DNA of 64,000 nt from Cellulomonas fimi (GTDB lineage: Bacteria; Actinomycetota; Actinomycetes; Actinomycetales; Cellulomonadaceae): positions 1-64,000 of the forward strand of contig NZ_JAPESW010000017.1 in the NCBI RefSeq assembly GCF_028527925.1. Reading direction: 5' to 3'. Below are positions 32,350-43,895 of the stretch, piece by piece. Positions within the stretch are counted from its first letter, which is position 1. Each line of letters opens with the position of its first letter. The position numbers and the translations under genes were made by a program. The notes beneath the pieces were generated by a model. The model had not been told where the DNA came from. It did not search any database and saw only the letters and a program-made list of their open reading frames with translations.

Positions 32350-33231
32350 TCAGGTGCTGAACGGCTCGGCGTAGCGGGCGACCTCCTGGTGCCAGGCGTC
32401 GCCGTCGGGGCCGTCGAACGTCCGGTCGACGACGCGCGCGACCTGCACACGGACGCGGACGGCCACGTCGTCGCCGTAGCGGCCGCGATGGGCGTCGAAC
32501 CAGCCGAGGTAGGCGACGAGCGCCTCGGGGTCGTGCGTGTCGGCGAGGGCGCCGAGCAGGCGGGTCGCGACGTCGACGGTCTCCGCGTCGGTGAGCGGGC
32601 GCGCGTGCAGGAGCGCGACGATGCCCCGGACGGCGCCGCCTGGGAGACCCGGCAGTCGGAGGAATCGCTCGATGAGGCCCGCGACGTCGTCGGTCGTGCG
32701 CAGGAGCAGCTCGAAGCCCGCGACGACGGCGACGGGCGAGGTCGCCGTGACGAGGTCGCGGAGCACGGTGGCCTCGTCGGCGCGCGCGTCGACCCACCCG
32801 CGGATCGTGGCGATCGCGGCAGGCAGGTCGTCGTCGGGGAGCAGCAGCCCGCGCACCACGACCGGGTCGGTGGCGACGACGAGCACCGCGTCGTCGGCGC
32901 CGGGGAGCGCCTGGTCGGCGTAGGGGATCTCACGCAGCGAGTCGGGGGGGAACCGCGGGGCGCCGGGCGGCTCGCGGCGGTCGGGCGGTCGGGCGGTGAC
33001 GAGCCCGACGGTGAGCGGGCCGTCGGGGGCCGTGCCGAACACCGGCTGGTCGGGGACGACCTCGACGTCCAGCGCGAAGCCGTCGCCGCGGAAGGGCGTC
33101 GCGCCGGCGGGCACGGGTCGCTCGTCGGTCAGACGGGCCGTGCCGGTGAAGGCCGCGGACGCCGACTCGACGGCGTCGAGCCAGGAACGCGCGGCCGGGG
33201 TGCGTCGTGGTCCCGCGGACCGCCTGCTCAT
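32350..33231 (-). CDS. Uncharacterised protein
   Basis: This 293-residue protein is acidic and Asp/Ala/Val-rich with no motif I recognise and no signal peptide or membrane segment. The middle reads as alternating helices (AAIATIRGWVDARADEATVLRDLVTAT), and the C-terminus has LGWFDAHRGRYGDDVAVRVRVQVARVV. It lies 25 bases downstream of the next minus-strand gene (33257-34423) and could be co-transcribed with it. Confidence 0.65.
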   Translation of the reverse strand: MSRRSAGPRRTPAARSWLDAVESASAAFTGTARLTDERPVPAGATPFRGDGFALDVEVVPDQPVFGTAPDGPLTVGLVTARPPDRREPPGAPRFPPDSLREIPYADQALPGADDAVLVVATDPVVVRGLLLPDDDLPAAIATIRGWVDARADEATVLRDLVTATSPVAVVAGFELLLRTTDDVAGLIERFLRLPGLPGGAVRGIVALLHARPLTDAETVDVATRLLGALADTHDPEALVAYLGWFDAHRGRYGDDVAVRVRVQVARVVDRTFDGPDGDAWHQEVARYAEPFST

Positions 33232-33256
33232 GCGTCCACCTCCCGGTCGCGCGACC

Positions 33257-34423
33257 TCACCAGTTCGACTGGACGTTGGTCGCGACGTCGTTGGCGACGG
33301 GGTCGTTGTGCAGCGGCCACTGCCCGCCGGTGCTGTCGCCCGTCCCGGTCACCCTCGCACCGGACGTGGCGGACGGCGTGACGACACTCGCGGCGGGCGA
33401 CGCGGAGTTGAACGCGACGGTCGTGCCGTAGTCCACGAGCCAGTCGGCGTAGTTGAGCATGATCGCGGTCGTCGACGACGTGTCCTTGACGGCGAGCCAG
33501 CTGCGGAACCGGTCGCGACCGTCGGTCCGCACCAGGTGCTGCGTGGCCGTGCCGGACCCGACGGTCCACGGCTGGTTGGTGGAGGGAGTGTCCTGCATCG
33601 ACGTGTTCTGGGTGCTGGGGTCGGTCGCGCTGAAGGAGAACACCGTCTCCGGTCCGTACCAGGGACGGAAGCCCGCGTCGCCGTCGCGCACGGGCAGCGT
33701 GCTGCACGTGTCGGACACCTTGGTGCGCTCGCCGAAGATCGTCGGGGCGATGCGCGCGAGCAGACCCGGGGTGTGGCCGGTGGGCTCGTAGTAGAAGTTC
33801 CGCGACGACTCGTACACCGTCTGCAGGAAGCCGATCTCGTACCGCCCGACGCGCGCGGCCGGGCCGGACGCCCGTACCGTGCCGCTCGCCGTGTAGGTCG
33901 CGGAGGAGAGGTCGAGGTCGGTGCCGGTCTTGGTGACCGCCAGGGGCCGGGCGACGGCGGCGCTGAACGCGCTCGAGTCGAACGTCACGGCGCCCATCAC
34001 GGACGCGGCGCCGCCGCGCGCGGTGGCGCCGAACACCGACGCGACGTTCGCGACGGCGCTGTCGGTCGTGCTGAACCGCTGCGGTGCGGCCGCACGAGCG
34101 CCGCCGCGTCGGTCGGTCCGGCGCTCGTCCTGACCGCGGCCGGCACGGTGGTCGTCGTCGCGCTGCGGGTCGCCGGTGCGCTCGAGCGGCGGCCGGGACC
34201 GGTCGAGCAGCCCGGCAACCGCGCGGTTGCCTGCGGTGCGCTGCAGGACCGTCACGGTGCGACGCGTGGGGCGGTGCCCCGCTGTGACGACCGCGGCGGT
34301 CGTGGTGTCGGGGACCGCCGCGGGCCGGGGCGGGGTGCGGGCGGCGAGGCCGTGGGCGGGCGCGTCGCCGCGGTCGTGGTCGAGCGGGCCGCCTTGCGGG
34401 CGGTGGGCGCGGCTCTGCGTCAT
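33257..34423 (-). CDS. Uncharacterised protein with QRxxGNxAV motif
   Basis: The first 120 residues of this 388-residue protein are basic, Arg/Pro-rich and probably disordered, and include VLQRTAGNRAVAGLLDR at about residues 59-75. That motif resembles the QR-x-x-GN-x-x-V segment found near the N-termini of many actinobacterial proteins linked to extracellular contractile injection systems. The remaining 270 residues are Ser/Thr/Ala-rich with aromatic positions (NFYYEPTGHTPG, FRPWYGPETVFSFSATDP) and no lysine-rich or catalytic pattern I know. No injection-system structural genes are in the window, so the link is tentative. No signal peptide is visible. Confidence 0.65.
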   Translation of the reverse strand: MTQSRAHRPQGGPLDHDRGDAPAHGLAARTPPRPAAVPDTTTAAVVTAGHRPTRRTVTVLQRTAGNRAVAGLLDRSRPPLERTGDPQRDDDHRAGRGQDERRTDRRGGARAAAPQRFSTTDSAVANVASVFGATARGGAASVMGAVTFDSSAFSAAVARPLAVTKTGTDLDLSSATYTASGTVRASGPAARVGRYEIGFLQTVYESSRNFYYEPTGHTPGLLARIAPTIFGERTKVSDTCSTLPVRDGDAGFRPWYGPETVFSFSATDPSTQNTSMQDTPSTNQPWTVGSGTATQHLVRTDGRDRFRSWLAVKDTSSTTAIMLNYADWLVDYGTTVAFNSASPAASVVTPSATSGARVTGTGDSTGGQWPLHNDPVANDVATNVQSNW

Positions 34424-34554
34424 GACCGGCCTCCCCTGGTCGCTCCGCGCGTCGACGCCCGGAGGATGCGTCCAGCGTGCCGACGGCGCCGCTGCCCTCG
34501 CAACGGGGTGTCGGCCGCCGATTCGGGCACCCGTCGCTGCCCGAAAGGGCAGGG

Positions 34555-35232
34555 TCAGTCGTCAGCGGCGGTCGCGGGAAGGAGCTCGGCGCGCAGGGCC
34601 TCGACGCCGGTGAGCGTGACGGGCGGCCGCATCGCCTCGGGTCGGGCCTCCCACTGCTCACGCGTCATGACGAACCGACGGTTCAGCGCGGCCTCGCCGT
34701 CGCGCACCATCGGGTCCGCACCGTTGTCGGCGTAGCCGAGGCGACGGGTCACACCGAGCGACCGGACGTTGTCGGCGAACGCGCCGGTCGTCGCCCGCTC
34801 GGCGCCGAGCCCGTCGAACAGCAGGTGCAGGATCATGAGCCGCATGCGGGTGCCGACGCCGGCGCCCTGGTGTCGCAGGCCCAGCCACGAGCCCGTCTCG
34901 GCCGTGCGGAGCAGCGGGAAGTGCTTGGCGTACGCGCCCTGGATGCCGAGGACCTCGCCGTCGCGGACGACGCCGAGCTCGACGCGCCAGTCGTCGACCG
35001 AGAACGAGGCGCGGTTGCCCCACTGGTACGTGAGGACGCTGCGGGCGACCTCCGCGGGGGTGCCGCGTGTCCATGGCACGGAGAACGGCATGAGGTCGGG
35101 ACCGTGGACGCCGTCGGCCGCGAGGCGCGCCAGGTCGGCGAGCAGGTCGTCGTCGAGGTAGCGGAGCTCGAGGTCACCGCTCGTGACGCGGACGCCGGCG
35201 AGGGGCCACAGGTCGACGAAGGGGGTCGTCAT
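34555..35232 (-). CDS. GNAT family N-acetyltransferase
   Basis: This 225-residue protein has the GNAT acetyl-CoA-binding motif in the form LGLRHQGAGVGTRMRLMILHLLFDGLGAERATTGAFADN, followed by SLGVTRRLGYADNG. The order resembles RimJ/RimL-type protein acetyltransferases. The substrate is unknown. The ATG at 35232 is used. The 50-base gap to the upstream minus-strand gene suggests co-transcription. Confidence 0.85.
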   Translation of the reverse strand: MTTPFVDLWPLAGVRVTSGDLELRYLDDDLLADLARLAADGVHGPDLMPFSVPWTRGTPAEVARSVLTYQWGNRASFSVDDWRVELGVVRDGEVLGIQGAYAKHFPLLRTAETGSWLGLRHQGAGVGTRMRLMILHLLFDGLGAERATTGAFADNVRSLGVTRRLGYADNGADPMVRDGEAALNRRFVMTREQWEARPEAMRPPVTLTGVEALRAELLPATAADD

Positions 35233-35282
35233 GCCGGTCAGCGTGTCGACCGGCGAGCCGCCGGGCAACCCGATTGCCGTCG

Positions 35283-35846
35283 TCACCAGGCGTCGCCGCC
35301 ACGTGCCCGGTCGGTGATGGCGGTCAGCACGTCGCCGTCGTAGACGGCCTCGGGCTCGGGCGTGACGGCGCCGTCCTCGAGGGTCGTCCACTGCCAGTGC
35401 GGTGCGACGCGGGCCGTGGTGCCCTGCTCGGCGAGCCTCAGGTCGAGCAGCACGCCGTACCGGTAGCCGAAGCGCCGCTGGAGCGCCTGCGCGGTCGCGA
35501 GGTCGAGCGAGCCGGGGGCGTCCGCGGCGTCGGCGCTCAGCTCGACGAGCAGCAGGTTGTGCTCGGGGCCGAGGCGACCGCGGCGGTGGACGATCAGGTG
35601 CGGGGCGCGTGCCGTCCCCTCGTCGAGCCGCACGGACGACTCGAGGACCATGCCCGACCGGTCGTACTCCGCGTCGACGTCCCACGTGCGCTCGACCGTG
35701 CCGCGCAACGCCCACCCGAGGTGGAACGAGATGGTGCGCGGGCTGGGCCGGCTGGTGCCCGACGACGGCGCGAAGAGCGTCCACTGGTCGACGAGCGTGT
35801 TCGTCAACGCGATCCGGAGACGGGCCTGCAGGTCGGCGAGCAGCAT
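35283..35846 (-). CDS. Uncharacterised protein
   Basis: This is a 187-residue soluble protein with no recognised domain. It starts MLLADLQARLRIALTNTLVDQWTLF, and its middle (APHLIVHRRGRLGPEHNLLLVELSADAAD) looks like a beta-strand pair with an RG turn. Nuclease-like or restriction-like small proteins sometimes have an HRRG-LGPEHN...VELS pattern, but no complete active site can be named. It is divergent from the ABC transporter genes. Confidence 0.65.
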   Translation of the reverse strand: MLLADLQARLRIALTNTLVDQWTLFAPSSGTSRPSPRTISFHLGWALRGTVERTWDVDAEYDRSGMVLESSVRLDEGTARAPHLIVHRRGRLGPEHNLLLVELSADAADAPGSLDLATAQALQRRFGYRYGVLLDLRLAEQGTTARVAPHWQWTTLEDGAVTPEPEAVYDGDVLTAITDRARGGDAW

Positions 35847-35915
35847 GCGCGGACCGTACTCCCCCGACGTGCCCGCGCTGCGGGACCACCGGCCCGCGAC
35901 AGCGCGGCCCCGCCT

Positions 35916-35933
35916 GCGACAGGCATCTGTCGC
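35916..35933. promoter_or_regulatory. Palindromic operator candidate upstream of ABC transporter
   Basis: The perfect arms GCGACAG and CTGTCGC are separated by four bases. A further single GCGACAG lies at 35896-35902. The site lies between the divergent starts at 35846 and 36012. A weak -35/-10 pair (TCGACT 35975-35980, TAGGTT 35998-36003, spacer 17) lies between it and the ATPase gene. Confidence 0.5.
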
Positions 35934-36011
35934 GCACCTCGCGCGACCCGGTTACCGACCGGTCGGGTTTGCCGTCGACTGTGTGGGTCCCGGCGTCTAG
36001 GTTGGTCCGCT

Positions 36012-36935
36012 GTGACACCTGTCATCACCGCCCGTGGCCTCACCAAGTCCTTCGGCGACCTCGTCGCCGTCGCCGGCGTCGACTTCGAGGTCGCGTCGGG
36101 CGAGTCCTTCGGCCTGCTCGGGCCGAACGGTGCGGGCAAGTCGACGACGATGCGCATGGTCGGCGCCGTCTCGACGCGGTCCGGTGGCGACCTGCGCGTG
36201 CTCGACCTCGACCCGGACACGCACGGCCCGGAGATCCGCTCGCAGCTCGGCGTCGTGCCGCAGGAGGACAACCTCGACACCGAGCTCACCGTCCGGGACA
36301 ACCTGCTCGTCTACGGCCGCTACTTCGGCCTCCCCCGCCGCGTCTGCGCCGAGCGCGCCGACGAGCTGCTCGAGTTCGCGCAGCTGACCGAGAAGGCGAA
36401 GGTCAAGACCGACAACCTGTCGGGCGGCATGAAGCGTCGCCTCACGATCGCGCGGGCGCTCATCAACGAGCCCCGCATCCTCATGCTCGACGAGCCGACG
36501 ACAGGCCTCGACCCGCAGGCGCGGCACGTGCTGTGGGACCGGCTGTTCCGGCTCAAGGAGCGCGGCACGACGCTCGTCGTCACGACGCACTACATGGACG
36601 AGGCCGAGCAGCTGTGCGACCGGCTGGTCGTCGTCGACCACGGCCGGATCATGGCCGAGGGCAGCCCGGCGGAGCTGATCCGGCAGTACTCGACGCGCGA
36701 GGTCGTCGAGCTGCGGTTCGGGTCGAGCCGCAACGCCGAGGCCGCCGAGCGCATGGACGGCGTCACCGAGCGCATCGAGGTGCTGCCCGACCGTGTGCTG
36801 CTCTACGCCGACGACGGCGAGGCGGTCGTCGAGAAGGTGCTCGCGCTGGGCCTCGAGCCGACGACCAGCCTGGTCCGCCGGTCCAGCCTGGAGGACGTGT
36901 TCCTCCGCCTCACGGGGCGGAGCCTCATCGAATGA
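36012..36935 (+). CDS. ABC-2 type exporter, ATP-binding protein
   Basis: This 307-residue ATPase has Walker A LLGPNGAGKSTTMRMV, Q-loop GVVPQEDNLD, signature NLSGGMKRRLTIARAL, Walker B ILMLDEPTTGLD, and H-loop TTHYMDEAEQL. The sequence is closest in style to NodI/DrrA exporters. It powers the two permeases encoded next, with overlapping ATGA junctions, so all three form one operon. The GTG at 36012 is 10 bases after a -10-like TAGGTT, which would give a nearly leaderless transcript. The substrate is unknown. Confidence 0.93.
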   Translation: MTPVITARGLTKSFGDLVAVAGVDFEVASGESFGLLGPNGAGKSTTMRMVGAVSTRSGGDLRVLDLDPDTHGPEIRSQLGVVPQEDNLDTELTVRDNLLVYGRYFGLPRRVCAERADELLEFAQLTEKAKVKTDNLSGGMKRRLTIARALINEPRILMLDEPTTGLDPQARHVLWDRLFRLKERGTTLVVTTHYMDEAEQLCDRLVVVDHGRIMAEGSPAELIRQYSTREVVELRFGSSRNAEAAERMDGVTERIEVLPDRVLLYADDGEAVVEKVLALGLEPTTSLVRRSSLEDVFLRLTGRSLIE

Positions 36936-37786
36936 CGACGACGAGCACCCCGACGCCGACGCCGGCCGCGCAGCGCGCGCTCGACGCCGGCGTCCTGCCC
37001 CGCCGCTTCGGCTGGTGGTACGTCGCCGAGGCGCAGCTGCGCAGCATGAAGGCGTACGGCTGGACGATCGTCGCGAGCGGCGTCGGGCAGCCGCTGCTGT
37101 ACCTGCTGGGCATCGGGCTCGGCCTGGCCGCGTTCCTCGACGTGTCCGTCGCGGAGGGTCCCGACGGCCCGGTCGACTACGTGACGTTCGTGGCGCCCGC
37201 GCTGCTGGTCACCGCCGCGGTCGGTGTCGCGATGGACGAGTTCACGTACGCGGTGATGTCGGGGTTCAAGTGGCGGCGGCTGTACTACGCGCCCAACGCG
37301 TCGCCGGTGTCGCCGCCGCAGATCGCGACGGGCGTCGTGGTGGCGTGCGTCGGACGGATGCTGTTCACGGTGGTCGTCTACTACGCGCTCATGGTCGCGT
37401 TCGGCGCCGTCGGCGACCCGGTGTCCGGCCTGCTGATCCCGCTGGTCGGGATCCTCGGCGGCCTCGCGTTCGGCCTGCCCGTCATGGCGTACTCGGCGTC
37501 GATCGAGGACGACCGCGGCCAGTTCGCGCTGATCCAGCGATTCGTGTTCACGCCGATGTTCCTGTTCTCCGGCACGTTCTACCCGCTCGACTCGGTGCCG
37601 CTCGCGTTCCAGTGGATCGGCTGGATCTCGCCCGTGTGGCACGCCTCGGAGATCGGGCGGTCGCTCAGCTACGGCTCCGCGCCGGGCGCGTGGCCCATCG
37701 GCGTCCACCTCGCGATCCTGCTGCTCATGGCGGGTGTCGGCGGTCTCGTCGCGGGCCGGATCTTCACGCGGAGGCTGCGCGGATGA
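36932..37786 (+). CDS. ABC-2 type exporter, permease (first)
   Basis: This 284-residue membrane protein has about six hydrophobic segments and the ABC-2/NodJ pattern FVFTPMFLFSGTFYPLDSVP and WISPVWHASEIGRSL near the C-terminus. It overlaps the ATPase stop codon by four bases. It probably forms a heterodimer with the next permease. Confidence 0.92.
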   Translation: MTTTSTPTPTPAAQRALDAGVLPRRFGWWYVAEAQLRSMKAYGWTIVASGVGQPLLYLLGIGLGLAAFLDVSVAEGPDGPVDYVTFVAPALLVTAAVGVAMDEFTYAVMSGFKWRRLYYAPNASPVSPPQIATGVVVACVGRMLFTVVVYYALMVAFGAVGDPVSGLLIPLVGILGGLAFGLPVMAYSASIEDDRGQFALIQRFVFTPMFLFSGTFYPLDSVPLAFQWIGWISPVWHASEIGRSLSYGSAPGAWPIGVHLAILLLMAGVGGLVAGRIFTRRLRG

Positions 37787-38619
37787 CGACGACGACCGCC
37801 ACCACCCGCCCTGCACCGCGCAGACGGGCCCGCGGCGGCGTGCGCGCGCTCTACGCGGGCAACGCGGGCGCCGTCGTCGAGCGCGGGCTGCGCGCGACCC
37901 GGTCCGGCAACTGGGTCATCGTGCTGTCCGGCTTCTTCGAGCCCGTGTTCTACCTGCTCGCGATGGGCTACGGCCTCGGCACGTTCGTCGGCGACGTCAC
38001 GATGGCGTCGGGCGAGACGATCTCGTACGCCGCGTTCGTCGCACCCGCGCTGCTCGCGGTGTCGGCGATGAACGGCGCCGTGTACGACTCGACGTGGAAC
38101 GTCTTCTTCAAGATGCACTTCGGCAAGATCTACGACGCGATGCTCGCGACGTCGATCGGTCCGCTCGACGTGGCGCTCGGCGAGATCTCGTACGCGCTGC
38201 TCCGGGGCGGGGTCTACGCGCTCGGGTTCCTCACGGTCATGCAGGTCATGGGGCTCAACCTGGCCTGGACGGCGTTCCTGTCGCTGCCCGCGCTGCTGCT
38301 CATCGCCTTCGGGTTCGCGTCCGTCGGGATGGCCGTCACGAGCTACATGAAGACCTTCCAGCAGATGGACTGGATCAACTTCGTCATGCTCCCGATGTTC
38401 CTGTTCTCGGCCACGTTCTACCCGCTGACCGTCTACCCCGAGGCCGTGCAGTGGTTCATCAAGGCGCTGCCCCTGTGGCACGGCGTCGAGCTGGTCCGCG
38501 GCCTGACGACCGGCGAGCTGTCCCCCGTCATGTGGGGGCACGTCGCGTACTTCATCGGCATGGTCGTCCTGGGCGTCGCGTTCACCACGACGCGCCTGCG
38601 CGCCCTCTTCCTCGACTGA
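37783..38619 (+). CDS. ABC-2 type exporter, permease (second)
   Basis: This 278-residue paralogue of the preceding permease shares the MLPMFLFSATFYPLTVYPEAVQW and PLWHGVELVRGL C-terminal pattern. It has six predicted membrane segments and starts at an ATG overlapping the previous stop (ATGA). The two permeases suggest a heterodimeric channel. Confidence 0.92.
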   Translation: MTTTTATTRPAPRRRARGGVRALYAGNAGAVVERGLRATRSGNWVIVLSGFFEPVFYLLAMGYGLGTFVGDVTMASGETISYAAFVAPALLAVSAMNGAVYDSTWNVFFKMHFGKIYDAMLATSIGPLDVALGEISYALLRGGVYALGFLTVMQVMGLNLAWTAFLSLPALLLIAFGFASVGMAVTSYMKTFQQMDWINFVMLPMFLFSATFYPLTVYPEAVQWFIKALPLWHGVELVRGLTTGELSPVMWGHVAYFIGMVVLGVAFTTTRLRALFLD

Positions 38620-38752
38620 CCCCCCCGCGCGGACGACGAGATCGCGACGTCGGCGGGGAGCGAGACATCCGCGCGAGAGGGACACATCGATGTCGCACTC
38701 TCGCGTCGACGTCGCACCCGCTCGACGGCGGCAGCCCGTCCGGCATGACGAA

Positions 38753-38786
38753 CGGGCCCGGCACACCCCGAGGTGCGCCGGGCCCG
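38753..38786. terminator. Convergent hairpin terminator between ABC operon and cellulase
   Basis: The arms CGGGCCCGGC (38753-38762) and GCCGGGCCCG (38777-38786) form a 10-bp stem. It lies between the ABC permease stop and the cellulase stop, and can act in both directions. Confidence 0.75.
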
Positions 38787-38818
38787 TCGACCGTGGCGGT
38801 CGCCCTGAGGTCAGCGGG

Positions 38819-42113
<3,295 letters not shown>

Positions 42114-42148
42114 CGCCCACCTGCCATGACGCCCGGATCCGGACAGCA

Positions 42149-42185
42149 CCACGCCCCCCGGGCTCGAGGCCGGCGGAGGGCGTGG
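42149..42185 (-). terminator. Hairpin terminator after the alanine-rich membrane protein gene
   Basis: The arms CCACGCCC (42149-42156) and GGGCGTGG (42178-42185) form an 8-bp stem. It lies about 35 bases past the stop of the 42221-43189 gene, separating it from the cellulase promoter. Confidence 0.55.
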
Positions 42186-42220
42186 GAACCTGCAGCCCGG
42201 CACGTGGCCGGGGATTCGGG

Positions 42221-43189
42221 TCAGGCCGAGGGCGTGCCCTTCTCGTCGTCCGTCGTCGGGTTGACGACCGGGTCCGGAGTCGGCTCGGCGGAACCGGCGT
42301 CGACCGTCTTCGGCGCGGTGCGGCGCACGCGCTTCGCGGCCTCCGAGGCGCCGTCCTTGGCCTCGGCGACCTTCTCCGTGAGGTCCTCGCGGGCCTCCGC
42401 GACCTTCTCCGCCGCCTTGCGGGTCGCGTCCCGACCCTTGGCGACGGCGGCTCCTGCGGCCTCCCCCACGGCGTCCGCCGCGTCCCCGACCTTGTCCGTC
42501 AGGTCGTGGCGGGCCTCCTGCGCGCGCGACTTGAAGTCGTGCGTCGAGGACCCGAGCGAGTCGGACGGCTCCCACGGCTCGGCCCACGGGTCGACCTGCG
42601 ACCGCGACCGGCTCCACGCGACGGCCGCGGCACCGACCGCCGCGACGCCCGCGACGACCCAGAACACCTTCGCGCCCGTGTGCTTGCGCTCGCGCTCGGC
42701 AGCCGCAGCCGCGGCAGCAGCAGCGGCCGCGGCCTTGGCGGCGCGCTTCGCGGCCTTCTTGCTCGTGTCGGACGAGACGTCCGCGGCCTTCTCGACAGCG
42801 GCCCCGGCCTTGACGGCGGCCTCGTTCATCGCGGCCACCAGGCGCGGCAGCAGGTCGTCCACGAGCTTGTCGTGCGCGGTGTCGATCGCGGGCGACGCCT
42901 TCGCGGCGGCCTGCTCGACCTTGGGCGCCGCGGCGATGACGCTCTCCTTGTACGCGTGCTCGACGCGCGGGAGCAGCCACTCGACGAACGCCTCGACGCG
43001 TGGCGTCGTCCACTCCTTCGCGTGCACGGCGGCGTCGGACGCCTTCGAGGCGGCTTCCTTCGCGCCGATCGCGGCCGCGACCTTGGCCTGCGCCGCCTTG
43101 TCGGCGAGCGTGGCGGCCAGCTCGGCGGCCTGCTCCTTCACCTGCTCGGTGTCCACGTCGATCGTCGTGCGGCTCTTGCTGAAGCCCAT
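42221..43189 (-). CDS. Alanine-rich coiled-coil membrane protein
   Basis: This 322-residue protein is dominated by Ala/Lys/Glu heptad-like sequence before and after one membrane segment (AKVFWVVAGVAAVGAAAVAW, about residues 172-191), which is preceded by an alanine run and ERERK. The C-terminal half (DLTDKVGDAADAVGEAAGAAVAKG) resembles LEA/apolipoprotein-like amphipathic repeats. Such proteins are common in actinobacteria; a function cannot be assigned. The ATG at 43189 has GGGAGAGA upstream. It diverges from the cyclophilin gene. Confidence 0.75.
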   Translation of the reverse strand: MGFSKSRTTIDVDTEQVKEQAAELAATLADKAAQAKVAAAIGAKEAASKASDAAVHAKEWTTPRVEAFVEWLLPRVEHAYKESVIAAAPKVEQAAAKASPAIDTAHDKLVDDLLPRLVAAMNEAAVKAGAAVEKAADVSSDTSKKAAKRAAKAAAAAAAAAAAAERERKHTGAKVFWVVAGVAAVGAAAVAWSRSRSQVDPWAEPWEPSDSLGSSTHDFKSRAQEARHDLTDKVGDAADAVGEAAGAAVAKGRDATRKAAEKVAEAREDLTEKVAEAKDGASEAAKRVRRTAPKTVDAGSAEPTPDPVVNPTTDDEKGTPSA

Positions 43190-43355
43190 CGTCTCTCCCG
43201 GCTGCTGTGCGGGCGGGTGGGGCATGACCCATCCGCGCTGGTCGGCGGCACTGGTGTCCCACTCTGCCACCGGACCTGCTGGGATGCAGTCCGGCGGCGC
43301 GACGGAGCACCCGTCCGCCTCTCGCACCGTCGGCGCTGCGTGCGAGACTGTCGGC

Positions 43356-43895
43356 ATGTTCGCGACCCTGCACACGTCCGCCGGTGACATCCGGATCGAG
43401 CTGTTCCCGAACCACGCGCCGCGCACCGTCGAGAACTTCGTCGGCCTGGCGACCGGCTCCAAGCCGTGGACCGACCCCGCGACCGGTGAGCAGCGCACCG
43501 ACGCGCTCTACTCGAACCTCGTCTTCCACCGCGTGATCGACGGCTTCATGATCCAGGGTGGTGACCCGCTCGGCACGGGCCGCGGCGGCCCGGGCTACAC
43601 CTTCGACGACGAGATCCACCCCGAGCTCGCGTTCTCCGAGCCCTACCTGCTCGCGATGGCGAACGCCGGCAAGCGCATGGACCCGACGACGGGCAAGGTC
43701 GGCGGCACCAACGGCTCGCAGTTCTTCATCTCCGTCGCGCCGACGACGTGGCTCAACGGCAAGCACACGATCTTCGGCAAGGTCGCCGACGACGAGAGCC
43801 GCGCCGTGGTCGACGCGATCGCCACCGCGCCGACGCGTCCCGGTGACCGTCCCGTCCAGGACATCGTCCTGCAGTCGGTCTCGATCGAGGACTGA
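43356..43895 (+). CDS. Peptidyl-prolyl cis-trans isomerase (cyclophilin)
   Basis: This 179-residue cyclophilin has RTVENFVGLATG, VFHRVIDGFMIQGGDPLGTGRGGPGY with the catalytic Arg, NGSQFFIS and LNGKHTIFGKV. It catalyses proline isomerisation in the cytoplasm; there is no signal peptide. The ATG at 43356 begins the conserved MFATLHTSAGDI. It is followed immediately by a rhomboid protease gene, a conserved actinobacterial pair. Confidence 0.95.
   Translation: MFATLHTSAGDIRIELFPNHAPRTVENFVGLATGSKPWTDPATGEQRTDALYSNLVFHRVIDGFMIQGGDPLGTGRGGPGYTFDDEIHPELAFSEPYLLAMANAGKRMDPTTGKVGGTNGSQFFISVAPTTWLNGKHTIFGKVADDESRAVVDAIATAPTRPGDRPVQDIVLQSVSIED

Noticed and set aside
43340-43356. Leaderless promoter directly before the cyclophilin ATG
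   Set aside because: A GAGACT hexamer lies about 6 bases upstream, but no -35 is visible, so the evidence is too thin.
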